A stretch of 19,084 nucleotides of DNA from contig JAIOOZ010000139.1 of assembly GCA_021414185.1 (NCBI GenBank), positions 1-19,084 of the forward strand, written 5' to 3'. Each line of letters begins with the position of its first letter. Within the stretch, counting starts at the first letter, position 1. The DNA is from Betaproteobacteria bacterium. Its GTDB lineage: Bacteria > Pseudomonadota > Gammaproteobacteria > Burkholderiales > SG8-41. Below the pieces are notes generated by a model. That model had not been told where the DNA came from and made no database searches. It was given only the letters and a program-made list of their open reading frames with translations. Positions 1 through 7,126 of this stretch are shown piece after piece. The translations under genes were made by a program, and so were the position numbers.

Positions 1-23
1 GGCGCTGAATTATATTTTTTCAA
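1..23 (-). CDS. Possible 5' end of a minus-strand gene, cut by the window edge
   Basis: On the minus strand a perfect Shine-Dalgarno, AAGGAGG (plus positions 29-35), lies 5 nt before a TTG at 23-21. The open frame continues to the edge and reads M-K-K-Y-N-S-A. A basic start of this kind would suit a secreted protein or lipoprotein, but seven codons cannot identify a family. If real, the gene is divergent from the DUF3096 gene. The call rests only on the ribosome-binding site, spacing and open frame, so it is weak; the stretch could equally be non-coding. Confidence 0.3.
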
Positions 24-101
24 GTGATCCTCCTTGGGGAAACTCCGCAAAGGTTAGCAGATACGAGCGCGTTGCGGCAGATGCCGGGCCCGGCCCGTTA
101 T

Positions 102-143
102 GTACGAAGGCGTACAGATAGCCGGTCTGTCCAAGTCGATACT
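102..143 (+). promoter_or_regulatory. Promoter with class II palindromic operator, copy 1 (before the DUF3096 gene)
   Basis: The perfect palindrome TGTACG-AAGG-CGTACA covers 101-116, with the shared core GTACG-N4-CGTAC at 102-115 and the shared AGA at 116-118. Nineteen bases after ACAGA (114-118) comes the -10-like hexamer GATACT at 138-143. Transcription would start near 150, which places the palindrome centre (108.5) at about -41.5 and leaves a leader of about 60 nt before the ATG at 210. The same arrangement recurs at three other genes in the window. No separate -35 hexamer is evident, as expected for an activator-dependent promoter. The bound regulator is unknown. Confidence 0.6.
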
Positions 144-209
144 TGCCGCCACACACGGGCCTGAACCATTGAATGCCCGGTGCCCCTCCATACAGAAAAA
201 GGAACCGCC

Positions 210-365
210 ATGAACCTCACCCTTACCATCGGCCCCGTCGTATCTCTGATCGCCGGCATACTCATCCTGGTCATGCCGCGCCTGCTGAATTACATAGTCG
301 CGGCGTACCTGATCATCATCGGGCTGGTCGGGCTCTTCGGCGGCGGCAATTTTCACGTGCGCTAG
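210..365 (+). CDS. Small DUF3096-type membrane protein (51 aa)
   Basis: A 51-residue, very hydrophobic protein of the DUF3096 type, a family of short two-helix inner-membrane proteins with no known function. Helix one spans about residues 8-22 and helix two about 28-44, joined by a short turn holding Met-Pro-Arg (22-24). The tail is Gly-rich (GLFGGGNF) and ends in a charged residue. The start at 210 is preferred over the upstream candidate at 180 because AAAAAGGAA (196-204) sits just before it and the family normally begins with the hydrophobic block. It appears monocistronic under the palindromic promoter at 102-143; the next gene has its own copy. Assignment is from overall pattern and length. 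A role in envelope stress would be inference from the shared promoter only. Confidence 0.8.
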   Translation: MNLTLTIGPVVSLIAGILILVMPRLLNYIVAAYLIIIGLVGLFGGGNFHVR

Positions 366-399
366 GAAGTTGCTGCAGGCTGCGCTTTGCAAATGCTGC

Positions 400-441
400 G
401 TACGCTAACGCACAGAACTATTCAGCGCAGGCCGCGACAAT
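400..441 (+). promoter_or_regulatory. Promoter with class II palindromic operator, copy 2 (before the OmpA-family gene)
   Basis: The core GTACG-CTAA-CGCAC lies at 400-413 and is followed by AGA (414-416). After ACAGA (412-416) there are exactly 19 bases before the -10-like hexamer GACAAT at 436-441. Predicted transcription start is near 448, so the palindrome centre (406.5) is at about -41.5. The leader to the ATG at 511 would be about 63 nt. The flanking bases also match the other copies (T at 397, A at 416). Confidence 0.6.
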
Positions 442-510
442 CTCCCCACGATCAACAGGGATTGCAACCGCTGGTTGCTGTCCGAAGCAGGTCCTCACAG
501 GAGCAGTATC

Positions 511-1206
511 ATGATTGCAACAAGAACATTGGTTTTGGCCGGCGTAGCGGCACTGTTTCCGGTTCTGGCAATGGCGCAAGTCAACAGCACGAACCAAGGT
601 TATCTGGTGAATGGCCCGAATTTTGACGTCGTCACCGCAGTGGGCGGCACGATCTGCGTGCGCACCAGCGACTGGACGCCGGCGCGCGCCGCTGCCGCCA
701 AGGCGTGCCAGCAGTGCACACCCGAGCTGTGTCCGAAACCGGTTGCAGTAGCACAGGCGCCGGCAGCGCCAGCCAGGCCGGCTACCCCGGCGGCGCCGCC
801 CGCCAAAAAAGCGCCGGAAAAAATGCTCCCGCAAAAAATCAACTTCTCGGCCGATGCCCTGTTCGATTTCGACAAAGCGGTGCTGAAGCCTGAAGGCAAG
901 GCAATGCTCGATGAGCTCGCGCGCACTTTGCAGGGCGCCAACTACGAAGTCATCGTTACGGTCGGCCATGCGGACCGCTTCGGCAGCGTTAGCTACAACC
1001 AGAAGCTGTCCGAGCGCCGTGCCGCCGCGGTCAAGGATTACCTGATGAGCAAGGACATCCCGGCCAACAAGATCAGCACCGACGGCAAGGGCAAATCGCA
1101 GCCCATGACCAAGCCGGGCGAATGCGCCGGCCCGAAAAGCGCCAAGGTCATCGCCTGCCTGCAGCCGGACCGCCGCGTCGATGTCGATGTGACCGGCAGC
1201 AAATAA
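511..1206 (+). CDS. OmpA-family peptidoglycan-binding protein
   Basis: A secreted protein of 231 residues. A signal peptide covers about residues 1-22 (hydrophobic core, AMA|Q cleavage site). A short Cys-containing region (Cys49, Cys66, Cys69, Cys74) and a Pro/Ala-rich linker (about 75-103) follow. The C-terminal OmpA domain (about 108-228) contains the peptidoglycan-binding pattern HADRFGS...LSERRA, with Asp155 and Arg170 at the positions that bind diaminopimelate in this family. Cys205 and Cys216 flank the last loop as in OmpA itself. There is no OmpA beta-barrel: the N-terminal part is too short, so this is a soluble or anchored wall-binding protein. The start at 511 is chosen because CACAGGAG (496-503) precedes it and the signal peptide begins there; an upstream frame start at 475 has neither. 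A terminator follows, so it is probably monocistronic. Confidence 0.92.
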   Translation: MIATRTLVLAGVAALFPVLAMAQVNSTNQGYLVNGPNFDVVTAVGGTICVRTSDWTPARAAAAKACQQCTPELCPKPVAVAQAPAAPARPATPAAPPAKKAPEKMLPQKINFSADALFDFDKAVLKPEGKAMLDELARTLQGANYEVIVTVGHADRFGSVSYNQKLSERRAAAVKDYLMSKDIPANKISTDGKGKSQPMTKPGECAGPKSAKVIACLQPDRRVDVDVTGSK

Positions 1207-1236
1207 CCATACCGGTTCGTTTCAAGCAGTCTCAAC

Positions 1237-1270
1237 CCGCCGCGTGACCGTAATTGTCCGCGGCGGTTTT
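1237..1270 (+). terminator. Rho-independent terminator after the OmpA-family gene
   Basis: CCGCCGCG (1237-1244) pairs with CGCGGCGG (1259-1266). The stem continues past one bulged T with GAC/GTC (1246-1248 with 1256-1258), leaving a 7-nt loop, and is followed by TTTT (1267-1270). It begins 30 bases after the OmpA stop and separates that gene from the AsmA gene. Confidence 0.75.
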
Positions 1271-1335
1271 ACGTCAGTTTCTCGGTTGCGTAGGGCGGTC
1301 ACCATGGTTGTCTGCACGTTTGTCCGGGGTCTGGC

Positions 1336-3306
1336 ATGAAAAGCCACCGTGTCCTGAAATGGGTCGGCGGATCTTTGCTCGGCATCGTGGCGCTGCTCGT
1401 GCTGATTGCCGTGTTTTTCAACTGGAACTGGCTGCGCGATCCGATAGCGCGCAAGGTCACAAGCGCCACGGGCAGGACTTTCGCCATCAACGGCGATCTC
1501 GATGTTCATCTCTCGCTGCGGCCGCGAATCGTCGCCAACGGTCTGGTCCTGGGTAATGCGGCGGGGGCCCGCGAGCCCGAGATGGCCAACATCAAACGTC
1601 TCGATTTCAGGATCGACCTCCTGAAGCTGCTGGTCGGCAACGTGACGTTTCCCGAAATCGCTTTGTCGGAACCGCGCATAGCGCTCGAAGTCAGCAAGGA
1701 CGGCGTGCCCAACTGGGTCTTCGACGAGCAGAGCAAGGACAAGGAGTTCGAATTTCCGACGATTGGCGCGCTGACCATAGACCAGGGAGGCGTCACCTAC
1801 CGCGATCCCCGCATTAATACGGATCTCGTGTTTGACGTCAAAACTCTGGAGGGCGGCAAGGAGCAGCCGGAATCCACGCTTGAAGTTGCCGGCAAGGGCC
1901 GCTTCAAGGGACTCGCGACCACAGTGCACGCGCGCGGGGGCGCGCTGCTGAGCCTGCGCGACACCGCGCATCTCTATCCGCTCAAGGCCAGCGGTGCATT
2001 AGGCGACACCAGGGCCAGCGTAGACGGCATGTTGCTGGACCCTTTGCACCTCAAAGGCGAGCAGCTAAACTTCAAGCTCGAAGGCAGCGACCTCGCGCAG
2101 CTATACCCGATAATAGGCGTGCCGATTCCGCCGACTCCCGCCTATAAACTTGCCGGGTTTCTCGAGCACGTTGACGACGTGTGGACATTCCGGCGCTTCA
2201 AGGGCACGGTGGGGGGAAGTGACATAGCCGGCGATTTCGCGGTGGACCGCGGCCAGCGTCCGCAAAAAATAACCGCCGCCCTGGTTTCGCAAAAATTGTT
2301 GATGAAGGACCTTGGCGGCTTCATTGGCGCCGATCGCGGCACGCAGCCGAGCCGGGCCCCGCCGCCCGGCGACCGTATACTGCCGGCCGAGCCGTTCAGC
2401 CTGGAAAAGCTGCAGGCGGCGGATGCGGATGTGCATTTCCGGGGTGCGCAGATACTGACCGAGAAAATGCCGCTCGATAAAATGAGCGCGCATCTCATCG
2501 TCCGTGCCGGCCAGCTCAAGCTCGCGCCGGTGGACTTCGGGTTTGCCGGCGGCAATGTCGTGGCGCAAATCGAAATGGACGGGCGCAAACAGCACATCGC
2601 TACGCACGCCGACATCACCGTGAAAGGCCTGCGCCTGGACCAGATGTTCCCGAATTCGAAGCTGGCGGCCGCCGATACCGGCACCATGGGAGGCCGCGCC
2701 AGACTCGCCGGCAACGGCAACTCGATCGCGCAGATGCTGGGCTCCGCGAATGGCGAAGCGGCGCTGATCATGGATGGCGGCTCGGTCGGCGAGCTGATGT
2801 TGCGGCTGTCGAATCTCGACATCGCCAATTCGCTGATGGTCATGCTCGGCGGCGACAAGCAGGTGCCGATACGCTGCATGGTGGGCAATTTCAAGGCCGT
2901 TGATGGCGACTTCCAGGTAGAGGCGCTGGTGCTGGATACCCCCAAGGTCAACATTACCGGCAGCGGGGACGTGAATTTCACAGATGAATCGCTGCATTTA
3001 CGGCTGGTGTCGCAATCGAAGGGTTTCAGCCTGGCATCGCTGCGCGGGCCGATGGTTGTCACCGGCTCCTTCAAGACGCCGGTGGTGAAGCCTGAATTGG
3101 GCGGGGCGCTCGCGCGCGGCGGCCTGGCGCTGGCGTTGGGCGCGGTAACGGCAGGCATAGGCGCGCTGATACCGCTGCTCGATTTCGGCAAAAAGAAGGA
3201 GAGCAATTGCACCGCGCTGATGAATCAAGCCAAGGCGGACGCCGGCGTCAAGGCGAGCGATATGGCACCCAAGGCGCCCGTGGCGGCGCGCACGGGCAAA
3301 AAATGA
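1336..3306 (+). CDS. AsmA family protein
   Basis: A 656-residue AsmA-family protein. These are inner-membrane-anchored proteins with a long periplasmic beta-rich groove, linked to outer-membrane assembly and, for several relatives (TamB, YhdP, YdbH), to phospholipid transfer across the periplasm. An uncleaved membrane anchor spans about residues 8-29. It is followed by the typical AsmA N-terminal block: the GRTF motif at 46-49, the LRPRIVANGLVLGN stretch at about 61-74, and a LLKLLVGN segment. The C-terminal AsmA domain covers about 360-590 and ends with the family's GSFKTPVVKPEL pattern. A hydrophobic Gly/Ala-rich segment (about 595-615) and a charged tail follow. Only a weak GGGG (1326-1329) precedes the ATG. 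The stop overlaps the next start (ATGA, 3303-3306), so the PLD-type gene is translationally coupled. The substrate cannot be read from sequence. Confidence 0.9.
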   Translation: MKSHRVLKWVGGSLLGIVALLVLIAVFFNWNWLRDPIARKVTSATGRTFAINGDLDVHLSLRPRIVANGLVLGNAAGAREPEMANIKRLDFRIDLLKLLVGNVTFPEIALSEPRIALEVSKDGVPNWVFDEQSKDKEFEFPTIGALTIDQGGVTYRDPRINTDLVFDVKTLEGGKEQPESTLEVAGKGRFKGLATTVHARGGALLSLRDTAHLYPLKASGALGDTRASVDGMLLDPLHLKGEQLNFKLEGSDLAQLYPIIGVPIPPTPAYKLAGFLEHVDDVWTFRRFKGTVGGSDIAGDFAVDRGQRPQKITAALVSQKLLMKDLGGFIGADRGTQPSRAPPPGDRILPAEPFSLEKLQAADADVHFRGAQILTEKMPLDKMSAHLIVRAGQLKLAPVDFGFAGGNVVAQIEMDGRKQHIATHADITVKGLRLDQMFPNSKLAAADTGTMGGRARLAGNGNSIAQMLGSANGEAALIMDGGSVGELMLRLSNLDIANSLMVMLGGDKQVPIRCMVGNFKAVDGDFQVEALVLDTPKVNITGSGDVNFTDESLHLRLVSQSKGFSLASLRGPMVVTGSFKTPVVKPELGGALARGGLALALGAVTAGIGALIPLLDFGKKKESNCTALMNQAKADAGVKASDMAPKAPVAARTGKK

Positions 3307-4688
3307 TTCGCGCCCGGCGCATCGTATTCGCGGCGTACGGCCTGCTTGTCGCGGCGGGATGCGCGACGCTTCCCGACGCCCGGCCGTATGTGGAGGGTCG
3401 CAAGCCCGCAGGCCCCGTCCAGGTGGAAGGCGCGCGCGGACTGCTTTCTCCGCAGAGAAGCGCCGCGATCCTGGCTGAGCTCAAACGTAAATCCGGCGAC
3501 ATCGACATACTGCAGAAACATGTCGCCCTTGAGCAGGCGATAGTCGGCAGCCCGCTCACGGCGGGCAACAAGACCGTCCTGTTGCAGGATGGCCCGGCGA
3601 CTTACAAAGCGATGTTCGCCGAGATCCGCAAGGCGAAAGACCATATCAACCTCGAAACCTACATTATCGAAGACGACGAAATCGGACGTCAGTTCGCCGA
3701 CCTGCTGCTGGAAAAGCAGGCGCGGGGCGTGCAGGTCAACCTGATCTACGACAGCGTCGGCTGCATCAAGACGCCAAAGGCTTTTTTCGACCGTCTCAAG
3801 ACGGGCGGCATCAATGTGCTCGAATTCAATCCCGTCAACCCGCTCACCGCGAAGAAGGGCTGGCAGATCAACAATCGCGACCATCGCAAGATACTGATCA
3901 TCGACGGTCAGACCGTGTTCGTCGGCGGCATCAATATAAGCAGCGTGTATTCGTCCGGATCGAGCCCGACACGGTCCAAACCGTCGTCAGTCACGGCCGC
4001 CGGCTGGCGCGATACCCAGATCCAGATCGACGGACCGGTGGTCGATGAATTCCAGAAGCTTTTCTTGGCGACGTGGGCCAAGCAGAAGGGGCAGTCGCTG
4101 GCTGCAAAAAATTATTTTCCGCAACTCAAGCCGCAGGGCGGCGATCTGGTGCGCGCCATCGGCAGCACCTCCGACGATCCTCACAGCCTCATCTATCTGA
4201 CGCTGATCTCGGCGATTTCCAATGCGGAAAAAGAAGTGCGCCTGACGAACGCCTATTTTGTTCCCGACCCGCAGCTGCTGAAGGCGATGACCGACGCGGC
4301 GCGGCGCGGCGTCAAGGTTGAGTTGATATTGCCCAGCGTGTCGGACTCAGCCCTGGTATTTCATGCCGGTCGCTCGTACTACTCCGAACTGCTCGAGGCC
4401 GGCATAAAAATCTACGAGAGGGGCGGCGGGGTGCTGCATTCAAAAACCGCGCTTATCGACGGGGTGTGGTCGAGCATCGGTTCGACCAATCTGGATTGGC
4501 GCAGTTTTCTGTACAACGACGAGGTCAATGCCGTGGTCCTCGGGCCGGAGTTCGCGCGGCAGATGCAGGCCATGTTCGACCAGGACCTGGCGGCCTCGGT
4601 TGCCATCACGGCAGAAGCGTGGGCGCGCCGGCCGTTGATATTCAGGATAAAAGAGTGGGCGTCCCGGGTGTGGGGCGGCTTGCTTTAA
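3303..4688 (+). CDS. Phospholipase D / cardiolipin synthase-like lipoprotein
   Basis: A 461-residue PLD-superfamily enzyme with two intact HKD motifs: His194-x-Lys196-x4-Asp201 and His379-x-Lys381-x4-Asp386, each followed by the usual Gly/Ser-Asn pattern (GGIN, GSTN). The two half-domains together form one active site. Enzymes of this layout transfer phosphatidyl groups; cardiolipin synthases of the ClsB/ClsC kind are the closest known roles. The N-terminus (residues 1-20) is a lipoprotein signal ending in AAGC, so Cys20 should be lipidated and the enzyme tethered on the periplasmic side. This differs from ClsA, which has transmembrane helices. The start at 3303 is chosen for the signal peptide and the ATGA overlap with AsmA; the frame stays open upstream to 3207 but that part lies inside AsmA. 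A phospholipase activity instead of synthase is possible. Confidence 0.9.
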   Translation: MIRARRIVFAAYGLLVAAGCATLPDARPYVEGRKPAGPVQVEGARGLLSPQRSAAILAELKRKSGDIDILQKHVALEQAIVGSPLTAGNKTVLLQDGPATYKAMFAEIRKAKDHINLETYIIEDDEIGRQFADLLLEKQARGVQVNLIYDSVGCIKTPKAFFDRLKTGGINVLEFNPVNPLTAKKGWQINNRDHRKILIIDGQTVFVGGINISSVYSSGSSPTRSKPSSVTAAGWRDTQIQIDGPVVDEFQKLFLATWAKQKGQSLAAKNYFPQLKPQGGDLVRAIGSTSDDPHSLIYLTLISAISNAEKEVRLTNAYFVPDPQLLKAMTDAARRGVKVELILPSVSDSALVFHAGRSYYSELLEAGIKIYERGGGVLHSKTALIDGVWSSIGSTNLDWRSFLYNDEVNAVVLGPEFARQMQAMFDQDLAASVAITAEAWARRPLIFRIKEWASRVWGGLL

Positions 4689-4708
4689 GCCCTGCCGGGT
4701 GAGCCGCT

Positions 4709-5398
4709 TCAGCGCGGTACTGCGCCGGCGGGGCCAGGCGTCCATGCGCCCGCCGTCTGCGCGCAAAAGGCGGCCAGTTCCGCGAGCACGCTTTTTACCG
4801 CCTGGGTGGCGGCCGTGACGCCGCCGCGGGGGTCCTCGCTGGGTGCCGTCGCAACCGCTTCGAATTCGCGCGATGCAATGACGCCGCGCGTTGCGCTGTC
4901 CACCAGGTAGGCGCGCAACGTAAAACGCACCCGGCTGGGCGTGCCCGGAAACTCGTGTTGCAGGCGCAGGATTTCGGTATCCAGCCGCAGCTCGCCTGCT
5001 GCGAGGCTGGGCGATTGCACCACGGCGCGAAACGCTCCGCTCGCATCGGCGGCAGTGACGATCAGCGGCGCAATCATGCGCGCCGGCGTGTCTATCCATT
5101 CGCTGTATGCAAAGTATTCGAGTTGGTCAGCGTGACGCACGTACATGATGCGCTGGCTGTCGAAACCGGCTGCCGCATGCGGCGGACTGACGATCAGCGT
5201 CAGCGGCGCTGTGCCCGCGGCGCGCGGACCTGCCGGTGCCAGTGCCGCGGTATTGCGCGCATCCGCCAGCGAGTAAAAGTCCGGATGCTGCGACGGCGCT
5301 ATCAGCGGCCGTATCGTGTCGCAGCCGCCGAGCAGCAATAACGACGACAGCGCGACGGCGGCCAACGGCAGTGCGGCGCGTGGACTGATGGCTGTCAT
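4709..5398 (-). CDS. ABC-type transport auxiliary lipoprotein (PqiC/LinN-like)
   Basis: A 229-residue lipoprotein, last gene of the MCE transporter operon. Residues 1-25 form a lipoprotein signal ending in LLGGC, with Cys26 as the lipidated residue. The mature part has the pattern of the ABC-transport auxiliary family (PqiC of PqiABC, LinN of LinKLMN): an early FYSL segment, then a segment around MYVRHADQLEYFAYSEW that includes the family's RxxxQLxY-type motif, then a beta-strand/helix C-terminal half. Such lipoproteins are thought to join the MCE protein to the outer membrane. Odd point: residue +2 after the Cys is Asp (Cys-Asp-Thr), which in E. coli is the inner-membrane retention signal. 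Start and upstream stop overlap as ATGA (5398-5395), so translation is coupled to the MCE gene. It ends 20 bp from the convergent PLD-type gene. Confidence 0.85.
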   Translation of the reverse strand: MTAISPRAALPLAAVALSSLLLLGGCDTIRPLIAPSQHPDFYSLADARNTAALAPAGPRAAGTAPLTLIVSPPHAAAGFDSQRIMYVRHADQLEYFAYSEWIDTPARMIAPLIVTAADASGAFRAVVQSPSLAAGELRLDTEILRLQHEFPGTPSRVRFTLRAYLVDSATRGVIASREFEAVATAPSEDPRGGVTAATQAVKSVLAELAAFCAQTAGAWTPGPAGAVPR

Positions 5399-6333
5399 TT
5401 CGGTTTTCTTTCACCCGGCCCGGGCGGCACCGGGCGGCGGCCCAGCAGCAGGCCGCCGGGGCTGCCTTCGATTTTTTCGCTCAGGCGCCGCAGCGAAGCT
5501 GCCAGCACGCTTATTTCGCCGAGCAGGCGCTGCACTTCCGGCAATGATTCGGAGGTGAACCGTTTGAGATCGGCGCCGACCGTCTCGACTGTCTTGCCCG
5601 CCGCGGCGCTGGTGGCCGCGACCTCGGTGCCCATCTTGTCCAGCGAATCGGCGCTGCGGCCGATGCGCTCGATGACCGGGCCCAACTGTTCAGTCGCGCG
5701 CGCGCTGTTGTCGAAAGTCTTCGCGGCGCTGGCAATGCCGGCGTCGAGCGTGCCCTTGCGCGCGGCGAGCGTCCCCGAGACGGCGGCGAGGTTGGCGAGG
5801 GTCTGCTTGAACGCGAGCTGGTTCTCTTCGCTCAACAGGGCGTTGATGCTGTTCGATGTGCTGTCGAGCTTGGCGAGTACGTTCGTGAGTATGTTTTCCA
5901 GCCGCGCGCTCAGCGACGGCTTGGTGCGGATCACCGGGTATTTCTCCCCGGGTGCCGCCTGCAATGGCGGCGCTGCCGCGCTGCTGCCGCTCAATTCCAC
6001 ATAAGCGATGCCGGTCAGTCCCTGTGTTTTCAGCACCGCCTCGGTGTCGGTCTTGATCGGCGTGCCGGTTTCGATGGCGAACGTGAGCGTTACCCGCTTC
6101 GGGTCGGCCGGGTCAAGCTGAATGGCGCGCACCTTGCCTACGTCCACGCCATTGAACTTGACCGGTGCGTTCAGATTGAGGCCGGCCACGGATTCTTCCT
6201 CGATCGCCAGATAAAGGTCGTAGTGTTTCTGAAAGGCGCCGCCCGAGGCTATCCACAGTATGCCGGCAACGAGCGCGGTGCTGAGTGCCACCACGAACAC
6301 GCCGACGATTGCGTAATTGACTTTGGTTTCCAT
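5395..6333 (-). CDS. MlaD-family MCE domain protein
   Basis: A 312-residue substrate-binding subunit of a lipid ABC transporter. One N-terminal membrane helix (about residues 7-29) anchors it in the inner membrane. The single MCE domain follows (about 38-115) with the characteristic VKFNGVDVGKV at 58-68 and the GLTGIAYVEL strand at about 105-114. The rest (about 140-285) is a long Ala/Ser/Thr-rich helical region that probably forms a coiled-coil tube in the hexamer, reaching into the periplasm. The tail is Pro/Gly/Arg-rich. It is longer than E. coli MlaD (about 180 residues), as is usual for the TtgC/LinM type. No Shine-Dalgarno is obvious; it starts 3 bp after the ATPase stop and overlaps the lipoprotein gene by 4 bp. 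The likely substrate is phospholipid, inferred from the family. Confidence 0.92.
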   Translation of the reverse strand: METKVNYAIVGVFVVALSTALVAGILWIASGGAFQKHYDLYLAIEEESVAGLNLNAPVKFNGVDVGKVRAIQLDPADPKRVTLTFAIETGTPIKTDTEAVLKTQGLTGIAYVELSGSSAAAPPLQAAPGEKYPVIRTKPSLSARLENILTNVLAKLDSTSNSINALLSEENQLAFKQTLANLAAVSGTLAARKGTLDAGIASAAKTFDNSARATEQLGPVIERIGRSADSLDKMGTEVAATSAAAGKTVETVGADLKRFTSESLPEVQRLLGEISVLAASLRRLSEKIEGSPGGLLLGRRPVPPGPGERKPK

Positions 6334-6336
6334 TTT

Positions 6337-7125
6337 CTAGTGTGCCCGGGTCTGTGCCTGCGCGGCGCGGCCGCGCGCGCCTTCGAAAAACTGGCGCACC
6401 AGCGGCAGATCGATTTTTGAAAGCTCTTCCATCGAGCCCACCGCCTGCACCTTGCCGTCGCCAAGCACGGCGACGCGGTCGGCGACCTGCCACAACAAGT
6501 CGAGGTCGTGCGTGATCATCACGATGGTGAGGCCGAACAGGCTGCGCAGCTTTTTCACGAGTTCGTCGACGCCGCCGGCGCTGGCAGGGTCGAGTCCGGC
6601 GGTCGGTTCGTCGAGAAACAGCAGTTCGGGATCGAGCGCCAGCGCGCGCGCCAGCGAGGCGCGCTTCAGCATGCCGCCGCTCAGCTCCGACGGATACTGC
6701 GCGCCGGTTTCGGGTTTGAGCCCGGCCAGCACGAGTTTCCACGCTGCGATTTCGTCGATCAGCGCATCGTCAAGCGCGGTGTGTTCGCGCAGCGGGAGCC
6801 CGATGTTTTCGCGCACGTCGAGCGAGCCGAACAGGCCGCCGTGCTGAAACATGACTCCGATGCGCTTGAGCAGTGCATGCGTTTCGTCCTCGCTTAACGA
6901 CTGGGTGTCGCTCCCGAGCACCCGGATGGTGCCCGAGTCCGGACGCTGCAACAGGATCATTTCGCGCAGCAGGGTGGATTTGCCGGCGCCGCTGCCGCCG
7001 ACCAGCGCGAAGATTTCCGCGCGCCGCACCTCGAGGTCGATACCGGCATGCACGACGTGGTCGCCATAGCGCGTCGACACGTTGCGGATCTCGATCACTG
7101 CGGTGTCTGCGGGCTTTTTTTGCAT
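6337..7125 (-). CDS. MlaF-like ABC transporter ATP-binding protein
   Basis: A 262-residue ATPase of the MlaF/TtgA/LinL type that powers the MCE transporter from the cytoplasmic face. All nucleotide-binding elements are present: Walker A GGSGAGKS (43-50), Q-loop Gln94 in VMFQHGGLFGSL, signature LSGGM (148-152), Walker B LLFLDEP (168-174) with catalytic Glu173, and the H-loop His206 in ITHD. The QHGGLFGSL stretch after the Q-loop is typical of the lipid-transporting subfamily. The C-terminal tail (about 248-262) is Arg/Ala-rich and probably not structured. Its ATG is one base after the permease stop, so the two are translationally linked. Confidence 0.95.
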   Translation of the reverse strand: MQKKPADTAVIEIRNVSTRYGDHVVHAGIDLEVRRAEIFALVGGSGAGKSTLLREMILLQRPDSGTIRVLGSDTQSLSEDETHALLKRIGVMFQHGGLFGSLDVRENIGLPLREHTALDDALIDEIAAWKLVLAGLKPETGAQYPSELSGGMLKRASLARALALDPELLFLDEPTAGLDPASAGGVDELVKKLRSLFGLTIVMITHDLDLLWQVADRVAVLGDGKVQAVGSMEELSKIDLPLVRQFFEGARGRAAQAQTRAH

Positions 7126-7126
7126 G

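Noticed and set aside
21..40. Resemblance of the left edge (GATCCTCCTT) to the 3' end of 16S rRNA
   Set aside because: The match lacks two bases of the conserved GATCACCTCCTT and the bases before it do not resemble 16S rRNA. It reads better as a minus-strand Shine-Dalgarno.
418..969. Minus-strand open frame over the OmpA-family gene
   Set aside because: It is a shadow frame: Arg/Cys-rich with no recognisable domain. The opposite strand has a signal peptide, an OmpA domain and a ribosome-binding site.
4675..4707. GCGGCT...AGCCGC inverted repeat between the convergent PLD-type and lipoprotein genes, considered as a bidirectional terminator
   Set aside because: The stem is only 6 bp with a loop of more than 20 nt and no T-run follows on either strand.
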